A DNA stretch of 64,000 bases from Crocodylus rhombifer (Eukaryota; Chordata; Crocodylia; Crocodylidae), in the NCBI GenBank assembly GCA_038503035.1, contig JAVSML010024022.1, forward strand, positions 32,534-96,533, written 5' to 3'. The notes under the pieces are model-generated. The model was not told the origin of the DNA, ran no database searches, and worked only from the letters and a program-made list of their open reading frames with translations. The translations under genes and the position numbers were made by a program. Position 1 is the stretch's first letter, and each line of letters starts with the position of its first letter. Of this stretch, positions 37,799 through 49,005 are shown in pieces.

Positions 37799-38070
37799 GT
37801 TTCATAGATTTCATAGACATTAGGGCTGAAAGGGACCTCAGAAGATCATCAAGTCCAGCCCCCTGCCCAAAGGGCAGGAAGTCAGCTGGGGTCATAAGAT
37901 CCTAGCAAGATAAGCATCCAGTTTGCTCTTGAAGGTGTTCAATGTAGGTGCTTGAACCACCTCCAATGGCAGGCTGTTCCAGACCTCGGGGACTCAGACA
38001 GGAAAGAAATTCTTCCTTATGTCCAGCCTGAAATGGTCTCGCAGTAGTTTATGACCGTTCAACTTCGTCA

Positions 38071-40640
38071 TCACTTGGGGCGCTCTGGTGAACAAACGTT
38101 CCCCCAGATACTGCTGGTCACCCCGATAAACTTATAGGTGGCCATTGGATCACCCCTGAACCTGCGCTTTTCCAGGCTAAACAGCCCCATGGCTCTCAGC
38201 CTGTTGTCGTGAGGTCTGTTTTCCTGACCTCTGATCATGCGCGTGGCTCTTCTCTGGACTCTCTCAAGCTTCTCCACATCCTTTTTGACTTGTGGAGCCC
38301 AAAACTGGACGCAGTACTCCAGCTGCAGCCTCACCAGGGCCGAGTACAAGGGGAGAATGACATCCCAGGATTTGCTTGAGAAGCATCTATGGATGCAAGT
38401 CAGCTTTTTGGTTGCTTTAGTAGCCGCAGCATTGCATTGCAGGCTCATATTCATCTTGGGGTCAATGATGACCCCCAAGTCTTTCTTCCATAGTGCTAGC
38501 CAGCGTAGGACTGCTGAGCGTATAAGGATCCTCCAGGTTTCCATCAGGTTCTCGTCCGCCCATTTGCTGAGCCAGTCCAGGTCAGCCTCGATTACCAGCC
38601 TGTCTTCTGGCATGGATGCTTTGCCCCAGAGTTTGGTGTCATCGGCAAACTTGGCCAGTCCACTCCTGACTCCAATGTCCACATCATTAATGAAGATGTG
38701 GAACAATATGGGTCCAAGGACAGAGTGACTGCCATCAATTACAACCCTCTGGGTCCGACCACGAAGCCAATTTCCCAGCCAGCAGATTGCGGTGGACCAA
38801 AGGCCACAATAGGCCAGTTTCGCCAAGAGGCAATCATGGGATATCAGATCGAAGGCTTTTTTGAAGTCAAGATATATGACATCAATCTCTTCTCCCTTGT
38901 CCAGGTGACAGGTCACCTGGTCACAGAAGGAAATGAGTTTGGTCAAGCAAGACTTACGTGCAACAAACCTGCGCTGGCTATCCCTTAGGATGCTGGCATT
39001 GGCCAGTCCATTAAGGATGGCCTCTTTTCTAAGATCTTCCCCAGGACAGAAGTCAGGCTGATGGGCCTATAGTTAGCCGGATCCACTTTCCTCCCTTTCT
39101 TGAAGATAGGCACCCACACTGGCCTCCTTCCAGTCTTCAGGCACTACACAAGAATGCCAAGAGTTTTCAAAGATCCATGCCAGGGGCTGGGCTATGATGC
39201 TCACCAGCTCCTTGAGTACCCTGGGGTGTAGATTGTCAGGGCAGGCTGACTTGAAGGTATCCAGCTTCTTAAGATGTTCCTTCACAAGGTCAGTATTTAT
39301 GGAGGGCAGGGGATCTCCCTCACCCAGACCTCCCCGTCCTGTAGCGGGCATGGGCGTCCCATGGGACTGATGAAAGACCAACACAAAGTACCCATTTAAT
39401 AGGTTGGCTTTTTCCTGGGTGTCAGTTGCCCCATCTGGTTCAGCAGGGATCCAATGTTGCCCTTGCTTTTCCTCTGGCTCCCCACATATCTGAAAAAGGA
39501 CTTTTTATTGTCCTTGATGCTCGAAGCTAGTTGGAGTTCAGTTGCAGCCTTGGCTTTCCTGGTTTGCTCCCTGCAGGACCGGACCAGTGCAGAATAATCC
39601 TCCTTGGAGATGAATCCCATCCTCCATCCTTTGTAGGCTTTTCTTTTTAGCCTTAGGAGGTCTGCTAGGTCCCTGGAGAGCCAGGGGGGCTGCTGTGCCC
39701 TCTTGCTGCCTTTCCTCCAAGATGGAATAGACTTAGTTTGTGCATTGAGGATTGCTCCCTTGAGGAGCAACCACTCTTCTTGAACTCCCATCTCCCTGGG
39801 GTCATGGTCCCTTAAGGCCTGACTGACAAGCCTTCTGAGCTTGTCAAAGTCAGCTTTCCTGAAGTCAAGGACTTCCGTGTTGTTGACCAACTTGCCAGCT
39901 TTACGGTAGATGGTGAAGGTGATCAGCGCGTGGTCACTGTCACCCAGCTTCCCATCGATCACTAGGTTGCCGATTAGGTCATCCCCGGTAGCCAGTACCA
40001 GATTGAGCAGCGCTTTGCCTCTTACTGGCCCATAGACTTCTTGAGTCAGGTAGAGGTCATCCACGCACGAGAAGAAGCTTTGCAACTGCTCGGATTTTGC
40101 TGACTGATCCTCCCGTGAGATGTCCGGGTAACTGAAGTCACCAATGATAACCATGGTCCTGGAGCATGCAGCCTCAGCCAGTTCCCGGGCGAACCCCTGG
40201 TCAAGCTCAGGACTTCGGGTGGGAAGTCTGTAGTAGACTCCCACTGTTGTATCCCGTGTGCTGTGTTTCCCACAGATTTTAACCCAGAGGGTCTCCAGTC
40301 ATCCACCCTGGTCGCCAATATCAGCTTGCAGGGACATGTAGCTTTCCTTAACATAGAGAGCTACACCCCTGCCCCTTTTATCTACACGATCCCTCCTGTA
40401 TGGGGTATAGCCAGCTATACTCGAGATCCAGTCATGGGTGGAGTTTCACCAGGTATCCGTTATCCCCATGACATCATAATTATTTGCACTGAGCAGGAGG
40501 ACAAGCTCCTCCTGCTTATTCCCCGAGCTCCTGGCATTTGTGTACAGGCAGGAAAGTGTCCCCTTGGGGGCTCTTGCCTTGCCCACAGATTGTACCAGGG
40601 CTGGGGCAAGGGTGGGCTCCCTTAAGTGCCTTGGCCTGCT
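38071..40640 (-). pseudogene. CR1 ORF2, endonuclease-reverse transcriptase, frameshifted
   Basis: Readable in pieces. 39396-40244 gives the endonuclease C-terminal half, with GDFSYPDIS and GDSDHALITF, so the SDH catalytic motif is kept. 39073-39384 gives the linker up to the start of the polymerase (PDNLHPRVLKEL). 38071-38946 gives the polymerase with YLDFKKAFD, a deletion that joins DGSHS directly to VLGPILF (losing the GVPQG block seen in the + copy), and an intact FADDTKLWG. The endonuclease N-terminus (about 40245-40640) is in another frame. Frameshifts near 39390, 38960 and 40250, plus the lost block, make it non-functional. Confidence 0.93.
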
Positions 40641-40702
40641 GGCTTTGCAAGGGTTGCTTAGCTGGCCGGCAGTGGCGGTAGTCCCCCCATCCCCCAGAGG
40701 GC

Positions 40703-41732
40703 TTAGTTTAAAGCCCGGTGGAGCAGGTCAGCCAGTCTGGCTGAGAAGAGTCTCCTCCCCAGGGGAGAGAGGTGGGGGCCATCTTTTCCCAGCAGCTCGC
40801 TGCCTCTCTCGCCAAAAAGTGGGCTGTGGTCATGGAAGCCAAAGCTTTCCCGATGACAGCAGCGCCACAGTCTTTGGTTCACTACCTGGATCCTCCTCTC
40901 CCTCCTCAGCCCATAGCCCAAGACTGGGAGGATCAACGAGAACACCACCTGTGCCCCCAGACCCTTTAGCCCCGCACTCAAATCCCTGTAGTGCCTCATG
41001 ACCCAGCTGGGAGCGCTCCGAGCTGTGTCATCAGTGACCACATGAAAAAGGAGCATAGGATAGTGGGCTGGAGAAGCTTTGGGATCTTCTCCACAATGTC
41101 CCACATGCGGGCCCCTGGGAAGCAGGAGACTGCCCGAGCTAAGGGGTCTGGGCAGCAGATTGTCCCCTCATGATGGAGTCTCCCACAACAAACACTTTAT
41201 GTTTTGTCTTGGGGAGAGTAGGGGCGGTAGCTGCAGGTGAGCCTGTGTTGCCTGTGGGAGCTGGCAATTCAGCAGACTCTGCTGGCGCAGCAAGAGGTGT
41301 GTACCTGTTGCTAAGTTCCAGTGAGGCAGGAGCCTTGGTGTGGCAGGCCTTAGGGCCCTTGACCACCTTGGTCCATGCCCCTGACTGGACAGACTGGACA
41401 GAGTGGGAGGTCCCGGAGTCCTCCTTTATCCTCAAGGGTGACAGTGGTCTACCCTCTGGCTCCCGGGGGAGAAGGGCCTGGCAGTAGAAGTCTATCTCCT
41501 GCTCACAGTCCCTGATGGCACGCAGTCTCTGGACTGTGGCCTGGAGCTCCTCCAGCTGGCGCACCAGAGACCCCAAAAAGGAGCAGACCCCACACAAAGA
41601 GGTGGCCATGCTCCCAGGCCCCAGAGCCTGAAAAAGGGACAGGCAGCCCCCGCAGCCACGAGCCAGGAGCTCAGTCTGCGTGGAGCCCAGAACCATGGGC
41701 TTCATCTGGGTGGCGGTCTCTGAGGTGCCCAA
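40703..41732 (-). pseudogene. CR1 ORF1: zinc-finger-like, coiled-coil and SGNH esterase domains
   Basis: Two frames cover the protein. The upstream frame (41139-41732) has a Cys pair pattern CGGC...CGVC, then a Leu-rich heptad segment (LGSLVRQLEELQATVQRLRAIRD) likely to form a coiled coil. A proline/serine-rich linker follows, then VFVVGDSIMRG, the GDS block holding the nucleophile Ser of SGNH hydrolases. The downstream frame (40703-41104) continues with a strand-rich middle and ends DGPHLSPLGRRLFSARLADLLHRALN, holding the catalytic His block. One small deletion near 41105-41140 separates the frames. The layout matches what is known for CR1-clade ORF1, thought to bind nucleic acid and self-associate. 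No ATG is obvious before the CGGC motif except within TQMKPM. Confidence 0.82.
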
Positions 41733-41959
41733 GGGGGCACTGCAGAGCCCAAGGGGTCTCTCAGGGTGCTGTGTGTGCCCATCCGTGTCATGCCTCTGGT
41801 AGGCTGGCTATGGCTGGGACTATCTACCCTGGGGAGTTTGCAGGAAGGGCCTCGGGCAGTGTTCTTGTCAGTGCCTTACACAAATACCCTAGCCACCAGG
41901 CTACTGAGGGCTTGTCTCTCGCTTTCTCCTCACATCCCCCTTCTTCCCCTCCCCTTTGG

Positions 41960-42240
41960 CACTGTTCCACTTGGTATAAATAATGAAACATTCATTGGGC
42001 CAAAGAGACAGAGAAATCGAAATCGTCTCCCCCATGGTTATGACAATCATCTGGGATTCAAGAGACAAAGGTTCAAGTTCCTGTTCTGATGAATATTTAT
42101 ACAAATAGAACAGTTTCAATGGGAGACTGTGCATCCTACTAGCTAGGCACTCATCTTTGATATGAGAAAATGGGGTTTGCATCAGACAAGGACTTGAACC
42201 TAAGTCTCACAACCACTGGGCAAGTGGCTATTTTGATGTG
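41960..42240. repeat. tRNA-like B-box containing repeat pair, inverted
   Basis: Two related modules lie in opposite orientation. 'caaaggttcaagttcctg' at about 42067-42084 on + and 'ggacttgaacctaagtctc' at about 42191-42209 (B-box GGTTCAAGTCC on -) are inverted versions. A 'tataaata' plus 'gttccactt' type end is seen at about 41966-41982 and its inverse 'tatttatacaaatagaac' at about 42094-42111. This looks like an old SINE or SINE-derived DNA repeat. No functional tRNA cloverleaf was found. Confidence 0.45.
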
Positions 42241-44206
42241 AAGGACTCTTTCTCTTTCCCTTAAGTTTTCAGTTTGAGCAGCTTGACAGTTTCCAATGAG
42301 AAATGATTTTGCCAGAAAGATGCCAATCAACTACTTTCAATTTCACAGTGTTCCTTTTTTTTCTTGCTTGATGCCATAATGAAGAACATAAATTCCCAAT
42401 CTCTCTTTCCTATAGCATTTGTTATTTTATACATTCTTCCCACATTCCCTGATATTCTTCTCCTTTCTGCGCTAAACAATCCCAGTCTTTCACAGCCTTT
42501 CTATGCCCCTAAACATTCTTGCTGCCCTCTCAAAACTCCCTACAATATTGCAACATTTTTTGAGATTTGTGATCTTCAGTTTACACAACATTTCAAATCT
42601 GAGTAAAGCAATGGTTTATCGGTAACACTGAGCTCCAACTGGCTCAGGAGCAACATGCAGTCAGTGCTAACCAAAGGCCCCTAGCACTAAATATATCCTT
42701 AAATATATTGTGTGTCACATTTTTTTTCAGTTCAGGAAAAAAAAGAAACCTATAGTACAGTAGTTAACACCTGTATAGTTCAGCAGAGAAAAATACTTTA
42801 AAAATGGTAAGCCTCTTAGATTTTTCCTGAAGTCAGGAAACCCTTATTCCATGCTGTCAATAAGCAACCAACCAACCAACCAAAATTACTTTGATAATGT
42901 TTCATGTGAAGAGCTTCAGATGTGGCTTGCGGTTCACAATCTGATTATCATGGATTTAAATGAGGACATTATAATGTTTCCTGTATTACTCCCTACCCCA
43001 TTCTTTAGGTATATAACAAATTTGTTTTTAACTGAAGCTGTACATAAAACAGAGGCCTTCCACAAGCTATCCACAGTGATGCCCAAATCTTTGTCTTCAT
43101 CCTCTAAAATACAGCACCCTGACTAGTTCAAATGTTTGTTACCATTGTGCACTACTGTAAATTTATAAACATTCAATTTCATTTGATACTGTAGTACCCA
43201 TGTATTAGGCTATTTAAACTCCTCTGATGCTCCTCATAGTCTTCTCTGGACTTCACTATTCTAAATAATTACAGGGCATTTGCATATTTTGTCACTTCAC
43301 CAATCAGATCATTAATAAATATATTAAATGCTAATATTCCCAATACATGACTTAAGGTTCCACAGTATTTTTTTGTCATGAACAGAAACTGACCATTTAT
43401 TCCTACTTTTGTTTTCTCTCTTAGCCACTTTTTTTACCTATAACATGTCACAGGCCTTTACAACATCTAAAGGAAGGGCAACTGGTTCTACTTTATCATT
43501 TTATTTATGGACCCACTCAAAGAATCTGCAGATCAGTAAGCACAACTTTCCCTTGCAGAAACCACAGTGGCTAGATAGATCCTCTTATATTCTGATCTTT
43601 CAGGTATGTTATTATTCTATATTAATCATTACCACACCAATTTTCCAGCTGCAAATCAAGGTCTGTAATTCTATGGACTGCCCCAACAGTCTTTACAAAA
43701 TAAAGTTACATTTATTATCTTCCAAAGGCTCTATATTTAATACAAGAGGTTACTTTTGACAGCCGAGCAACCATTTTATTTAGTACTGAAAAAATAAAAC
43801 TAATTCAGGGAAATATTTCAGTTACATTCATCTTTGTCATCAATAAACTAATCAAGACATTAATTTTCTAGAAATACGATTTTTCAGTCTAACATTATCC
43901 CCTGGAGAGTTAAAAACAAACAGCTAATAAAGCAGACACTCAAAAAAGAAAATCTAGGACACACACTAGAAGATAGAGACGTTGAAGTGGCATTTCTCCA
44001 ACAATTTCAGGGAAAAATTAACTGACTGCTTGAGACCATACTGCTTTCCCAGTTACCTCTTCTATCCAGGCTTCCGTTTGCTACCTCTACAAGAAGTTCC
44101 AGACTTTATAAAAATTTGCATGACGATCCTGCCAGGTGCAACTCACATCCTCATGCAAGCCCTTGTGTTAGCCCCAGTGGGATGCATGGAAGGCTTGTGG
44201 TGAGGT
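42241..44206. other. AT-rich unassigned intronic DNA
   Basis: A (CCAA)n stretch of four to five units lies at about 42867-42883. Parts of 42850-43750 read, on the - strand, like a very old LINE remnant, but no motif is secure enough to call. No gene seen. Confidence 0.35.
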
Positions 44207-44214
44207 TCTGTGCC

Positions 44215-45532
44215 AGGGGTGGGCAAAATACAGCCTGCGAGGCCATTCTATCCAGCCCGCGAAGACCCTAAAAAATATTTGAGAATTACTATTTCTCTGC
44301 CCTTGGTTCCTGTCATTTTTTATAGGAACAAAGGGCAGTAGGACCCAGGGGAAGCCCAGCAGCCTACAACAACAGTGGGGCCTGCTTGGCCCAGTCCCAC
44401 AGCCAGAAGCCCTGGTCGGGTTTCTGGGCTGGGAGCACATGGCTGCCCTGGCACAGGAAGCTCAGGTAAGTCGGGATAGGGGGCCCTGGGCAGGGAAGGA
44501 GTGCGAGGGGGAAATGGCCCCTCCCTACCCATGCCCAAGGTCCTGTGCTGCAGCTACTTGCAGCCTGCATGGGGCTGCCTGTGCCCACTCCGGACACCCC
44601 CATGCGGGCTACGAGCACCTGCAGCGTGGGGCACTGGGCGCAGGGTGAGGGAGGGGCTGCTTCCCCCCCCACGCTCAGCTTTTCCCTGGGCTCCTTCCCT
44701 GCATGGAGAAAAGCAGCCCCTAGCCTGCCCCATGGCCAGCGCCCCATGCTGCAGGTGCTCACAGCCCATGGGGCTGTCTGGAGCAGGCACAGGCAGCCCC
44801 AAGCAGGCTGCAAGCAGCTGCAGCGTGGGGCATCAGCCATGAGGCGGGGAGAGGCCGCTTTCTCCACACCCTCCACCCCACACTCAGCACCACCCTGTAA
44901 CCCAACCCCACTGCAAGGCTGACAATGGGGCGGGTTACAAGCTGGTGCTGAGCGTGGGAAAAAGTGGCCCCTCGCCCACCCTATGGCTGGTGCCCCACGC
45001 TGCAGCTACTCACCACCTGCCTGGGGCTGCCTATTCAAGCACCTGCAATGCAGGGCACCGGCCGTGGGGCAGGTGAGGTGCCATTTTTCCCCACGCTCAG
45101 CATCAGCTTCTTCCCTGCTGGCGAGCAGGGGGTCGGGACTGTGCACTGCCCCCGACCTGTACCATGGGACTGGGGGGCACTGGGTGTGAGCAGGCAGAGA
45201 GCCAGTGGGAGCACAGGGCCCACACAGGTGTCCCAGGGCCAATGCCGGCAGGGTCCAGAGCAGGGTGGCAGGAGCACGGGGTCCCAGCTGGCAGGGACTC
45301 TATGGAACCAGACCAGCTCCCCCCGCCCTGCTGGTGCAGCCCAGCCCAGCTCCATGGACCCCTGCCAGCCTGCACTCCACTTTGGGCCCCACCAGTGCTG
45401 GCCCTGGGACATTGGTCCCAAGATGATGACCAGGAGGTGGGGCACCTGCCAAGGGGTGCTACCCATGCAGCCCTCGATAGCCTGCCAAAACTAGGTAAGC
45501 GGCCCGCCGCTTAAAATAATTGCCCGCCCCTG
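44215..45532. mobile_element. large hAT element (GGGGTGGGCAAA family) with repetitive palindromic core
   Basis: The left end CAGGGGTGGGCAAAATAC and right end AATTGCCCGCCCCTG are inverted matches. Flanking 8-mers TTCTGTGC (44207-44214) and CTCTACGC (45533-45540) differ only by three transitions, the pattern expected from ageing of one duplication. AT-rich ends surround a core of 0.9 kb above 60 percent GC. The core has three related units (about 44539-44640, 44740-44850, 44985-45070), each with complementary 'ctgcag..tgc' and 'gcacctgcagcgtggggc' halves. Many overlapping open frames on both strands are compositional. Confidence 0.87.
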
Positions 45533-45540
45533 CTCTACGC

Positions 45541-47714
45541 AGAGGGCCTTCACCCCACTCTCACGAGGGTTTAACAAGGAATACAACTTTTCAGTATATT
45601 CTATTCTGTAGCAGTGACCCACTTATGTTTTTAATGAGTACTGGAAATGCAAATTAGATCACTTCTTCAAACATCTTACAGCCAGGTCCACAAAAGGATT
45701 TAGCCATTTAACTTCTGCTGAACTCAACTGATGTTAAGCACCTCAGTATTTTTGAGGATCTGGGCCTCAGTTGAAAGCCTAAGGCTGAGGAAAATCTATC
45801 ACTACCTATGCAGCAGTCATGAGGCTCTTGGGTGGCGGAAAAAAGCAAGGGGCAAGGTGAAAGATAATACTTCTCCTTTCCAGGGGTAAGAACAAGTAGG
45901 GTAGGTTCAAATTTCTCAGACAGCTGGAGGTTAAAAAACATGAAGCTTCAAGCACGACTGAGGGACAGCATACTGGTAAGGTTTCCACCACTCTCTCCTT
46001 TCCTAACAGGCAAAGTGCATGGAGATGACGAGGAAAAAAACAACCCTTTATTTTCTCGCCTCAGTAATGCCCATGGACAATGGAGCCCAACAATTTAGTT
46101 CAGAGCTCTGGCTGCTGAGTATCTGGTAATTTTTTCAAGTTGTGGTTACAAGACCCTTGGCAGATGAAGGCTGAAAGTATATGCAAGTAGGTAAGTCGGC
46201 AAGAGATTAATAAAAGTCAGGGGGAAAAAAGCTGGTACATGATTTCTGTTTATTTACAGAATCAGAGCAAAAAGCAAAAATACAGGGAATGAATTTGATG
46301 GGGGGGAGGGCAGAAAAGGGTAGATGGAAGGAAAAAAACCCAGCGAAATATATACTGAAAAACAAAGGAAAAGAGAGAGACAGAGAATGTCTGTATATAT
46401 ACAGGAAACATTTTACTGAAAGGTATTTATAACTCACTGTTACAAACATAACATAATATAACATGATGTTACAAGCACCTACCCCTTGCAACTATTTTTA
46501 TTTCTTTAAGTCATATCTGGGGTATTTAATAATATTGTCAAACAACTATATTTGTAAACACCATAAATAATAGTTTACCATGTCTGTTTTGATGCACACA
46601 CTTGCCTCAGGAACACACTTTGGGATCCTCATCCTTACCCCTAAGGTAGATGAAGGAAAAGTGACTTGATCAAGAACACAGAGAAAAATCAATGGCAATA
46701 GTGGAAACAAAAGCCAGGTCTCCCAAGTCCCAAACCTGCCCTGCATCCCCTTAGAGTACACTCATCTCTCAAACGAAGAAGAATTTAGTACCCTTGTGAA
46801 GCTCTGGTTAGATTAAAATCAGCAAAATATTTGCAGTCCCTATGACCTGAAAAACATTTTAAAATGCTATATTCAAACACAACCTTTTTGTTGAATTCAC
46901 AGATACTCATTTACTAATTTAAGACACAGCAACCACTCCAGGAAAAGCAGGGTTTTCATTTGTAACCTTTGTTACAAATGCTTTGCTCTTCTTTATTCAG
47001 TTACACCTAAATGTTTAGAAGATGCATGTATTTTTCCATATAGAAATTTCATCTACTTTTTTTTTTTAAACCAGAACTGCAGTTTCTGTGTCCTGTACAG
47101 TCAGGAAAAACCTCACTGTGGGTTCAACATTAATACACTTTAGGCCAATAGAAATATAATAAATGAAAACACTGCCTGAATTCTTAAAAGAGAGCGTGCT
47201 GAAGGACACACCTGGCTGATAGCAAAGACTACATGTAACCTACATCAGAAGATTATTTCAACCACACTGTCGTAAATCCATTCAACCCCCTTAAATAGTT
47301 ACATTTTACTGGTGAGTAACCCCTGTAATATCTGAGCATAATGCAGTATAACAAACAAGACAGTGTTACATACAGCGTGAAAGAAACCAAACTCTTGAGA
47401 CAGGGCAACAGCAAAGCACTGCTGTTACATAAATCAAAACATTGGTAGCATAATACCCCACATAAAATACATAACTAGCCCTACTGTAAAACCAAAACAT
47501 GCACCTTTAAGCATCTATACCGTAACTCTTCAAACAACACCCTGAAACCATATGCCAGGAAAAAAAGGAAGGCACTTCTGTGGAATCCACTAACAACTGC
47601 TGGCAGTAGGAGAATTAAATACAATGAGAGTTTTTCTTTTCTAATAAGCAAGTTGTACTAGGGATAATTCACACAAGGCATGAAAAGCACACAAGGCTGA
47701 GCTTTTTCACCTTA
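45541..47714. other. AT-rich unassigned intronic DNA
   Basis: No gene or recognisable mobile element. Confidence 0.4.
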
Positions 47715-47958
47715 CTGTGATTTTCAATCAGTACACTATGGCACCTTGGGGTAGCATGAGATCCTTTGAAGGGTGTGCCAGGAGATAAGCAGATAGACAC
47801 AGGCTCAGGCTTGTCCCTGCCTGGCCAGTCTCCCACCCCAGCTGCCAAGCCCCTCTGCAAGGAGGTCAACACCATAATACACAAATCAGATTTTGAAACT
47901 GGGTGCCGCTCAAGGCATGGAGGGGGCCTCGAGTCCAAAAGCAGTTAAGAACCACTTG
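47715..47958. mobile_element. short hAT-like element
   Basis: The ends CTGTGATTTTCAATC and AAGAACCACTTG are decayed inverted relatives of the CAGTGATTCTCAATC/AACCACTG type at 9733-9969, and the left arm has the same 'ggcaccttggggt' motif. No matching target duplication visible. Confidence 0.6.
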
Positions 47959-48312
47959 TGCAGAACTAAGGTAGAAGTGAACGAGAAATCCCATGCTTGG
48001 CATGTTTGATGTATTGGTGGATCATATCAGCCTGCTTGGGCTGTGGAAGCTGCAGACTAAGGAGAGGCCCCAGGACTGGAAATACTCAACTCTTCCTCTG
48101 GAGCTCTGACTGAGCCATGATTTCCCCTTCAGCACCAGCTTTCCTGCCCAGGGTCTGGCACACGGTGCCTAGGGGTGGAGGGGGGAGGTGAGAATCCACC
48201 TGAAGCTGGGCTGTCTGTCTGTTTGCTGCCTGTCAAAGCCTCTACCACGGGCATCTGCCTGGCACCCTCCCACTTAATTCTGCAGAAGGGCTTCAAAGGC
48301 CACCTGCATCTT
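47959..48312. other. unassigned, possibly CR1-derived 3' UTR
   Basis: No gene. The right part (from about 48200) may belong to the CR1 whose clear 3' end starts at about 48313. Confidence 0.35.
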
Positions 48313-48700
48313 AGTTGGGGATGGTCCTGCTCTGAGCAGAGGGTTGGGCTAGATCCACATTTCCCAGCCCATGGGTCATAACCCAAAAGTGGGTTGCAAG
48401 AATATATTGAAGAGCCATGAACAAACTTGAAAAACAGATTCCTCCTTTAAAGGAGAAAAACGTGGGAAACCATGGGTTTTTCCTTGCAGGCTGGCAGACT
48501 CCCAGCCTGCGAGGGGCTACATGGGGCCCCCCAGCCCCACACACTGGGGGCAGCAGGTCAGGAGTGAGGGGCACTGAGTCGCACCGGCCCTTGGCATTTA
48601 CAAATGTGTCTTGCTACATAAAAGGTTGAGAAGCACCGGACTAGCGACCTCCTATGGACGGTCCCTTCCAGCCCTCACTTCCTAGGATTTCTGTGACCAA
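48313..48700 (+). mobile_element. CR1 3' end interrupted by a hAT element
   Basis: 'ttggggatggtcctgctctgagcagagggttgggctagat' (48316-48355) and 'gacctcctatggacggtcccttccagccct' (from about 48647) are the two halves of a typical CR1 3' UTR, which normally runs without a break at TAGATGACCTCC. The end 'cttcctaggatttctgtga' is the decayed tail. The interrupting DNA is the element below. Confidence 0.85.
48356..48639. mobile_element. hAT-like element nested in a CR1 3' UTR
   Basis: The right end AAAGGTTGAGAAGCACCG is the inverted form of a CAGTGGTTCCCAACC-type terminus; the left end CCACATTTCCCAGCCCATGG is a decayed partner. Flanking GGCTAGAT and GACTAGCG share 5 of 8 bases. Inside are segments shared with 26942-28055: 'tttaaaggagaaaaac', 'gggaaacc' and GGTCAGGAGTGAGGGGCA (48556-48573). 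Confidence 0.72.
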
Positions 48701-48970
48701 AGGGGGGCAGCTGCTGCAGGAAAAGAAGCGGGCAAGGGGACCAGTGCCAGGGCAGGGCCGGTCCTGTCCTTCCCAGCGCAGAGCGAGATGAAAGGGGCTC
48801 GAGCCGCGCTCCCGGGGGCAGCTCCGGGCCACACGCGGCAGAGGCGACCGGACGGCAGCGCGGCGCGGGTTGGCATAAAGAGCGGGGAGTATCCCCAGCA
48901 CCGCAACCCCCCACCCCGCCCCCGGGGTACCACCCCACACCCGCCGGGGCGGCCCAGCCCCTCCCCCCGC

Positions 48971-48984
48971 GTTGCCATAGCCAC
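48971..48984 (+). promoter_or_regulatory. X-box-like motif (RFX)
   Basis: GTTGCCATAGCCAC differs from the palindromic X-box GTTGCCATGGCAAC at two positions. It lies just inside the putative WASF1 intron 1, 20-35 bp past the donor. A motif match only. Confidence 0.3.
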
Positions 48985-49005
48985 CGGGGCGCGCAAGGCA
49001 CTTAC

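Larger units (their letters stand above)
37799..41950 (-). mobile_element. long CR1 LINE with ORF1 and ORF2
   Basis: The most complete CR1 in the window, about 4.1 kb. The tail is at 37799-37820 and the 3' UTR next to it, with 'cccctgcccaaagggcaggaagtcagctggggt' complementing the + strand copy. ORF2 runs to about 40640 and ORF1 from about 40703 to at least 41732. The 5' edge is uncertain; sequence up to about 41950 looks like 5' leader before ordinary intron begins. It is inverted relative to the 5601-8744 copy, 29 kb away. Confidence 0.92.

Noticed and set aside
42060..42230. tRNA gene
   Set aside because: B-box-like words GGTTCAAGTCC are present but no A-box at the right spacing or cloverleaf; a SINE-like repeat is a better fit.
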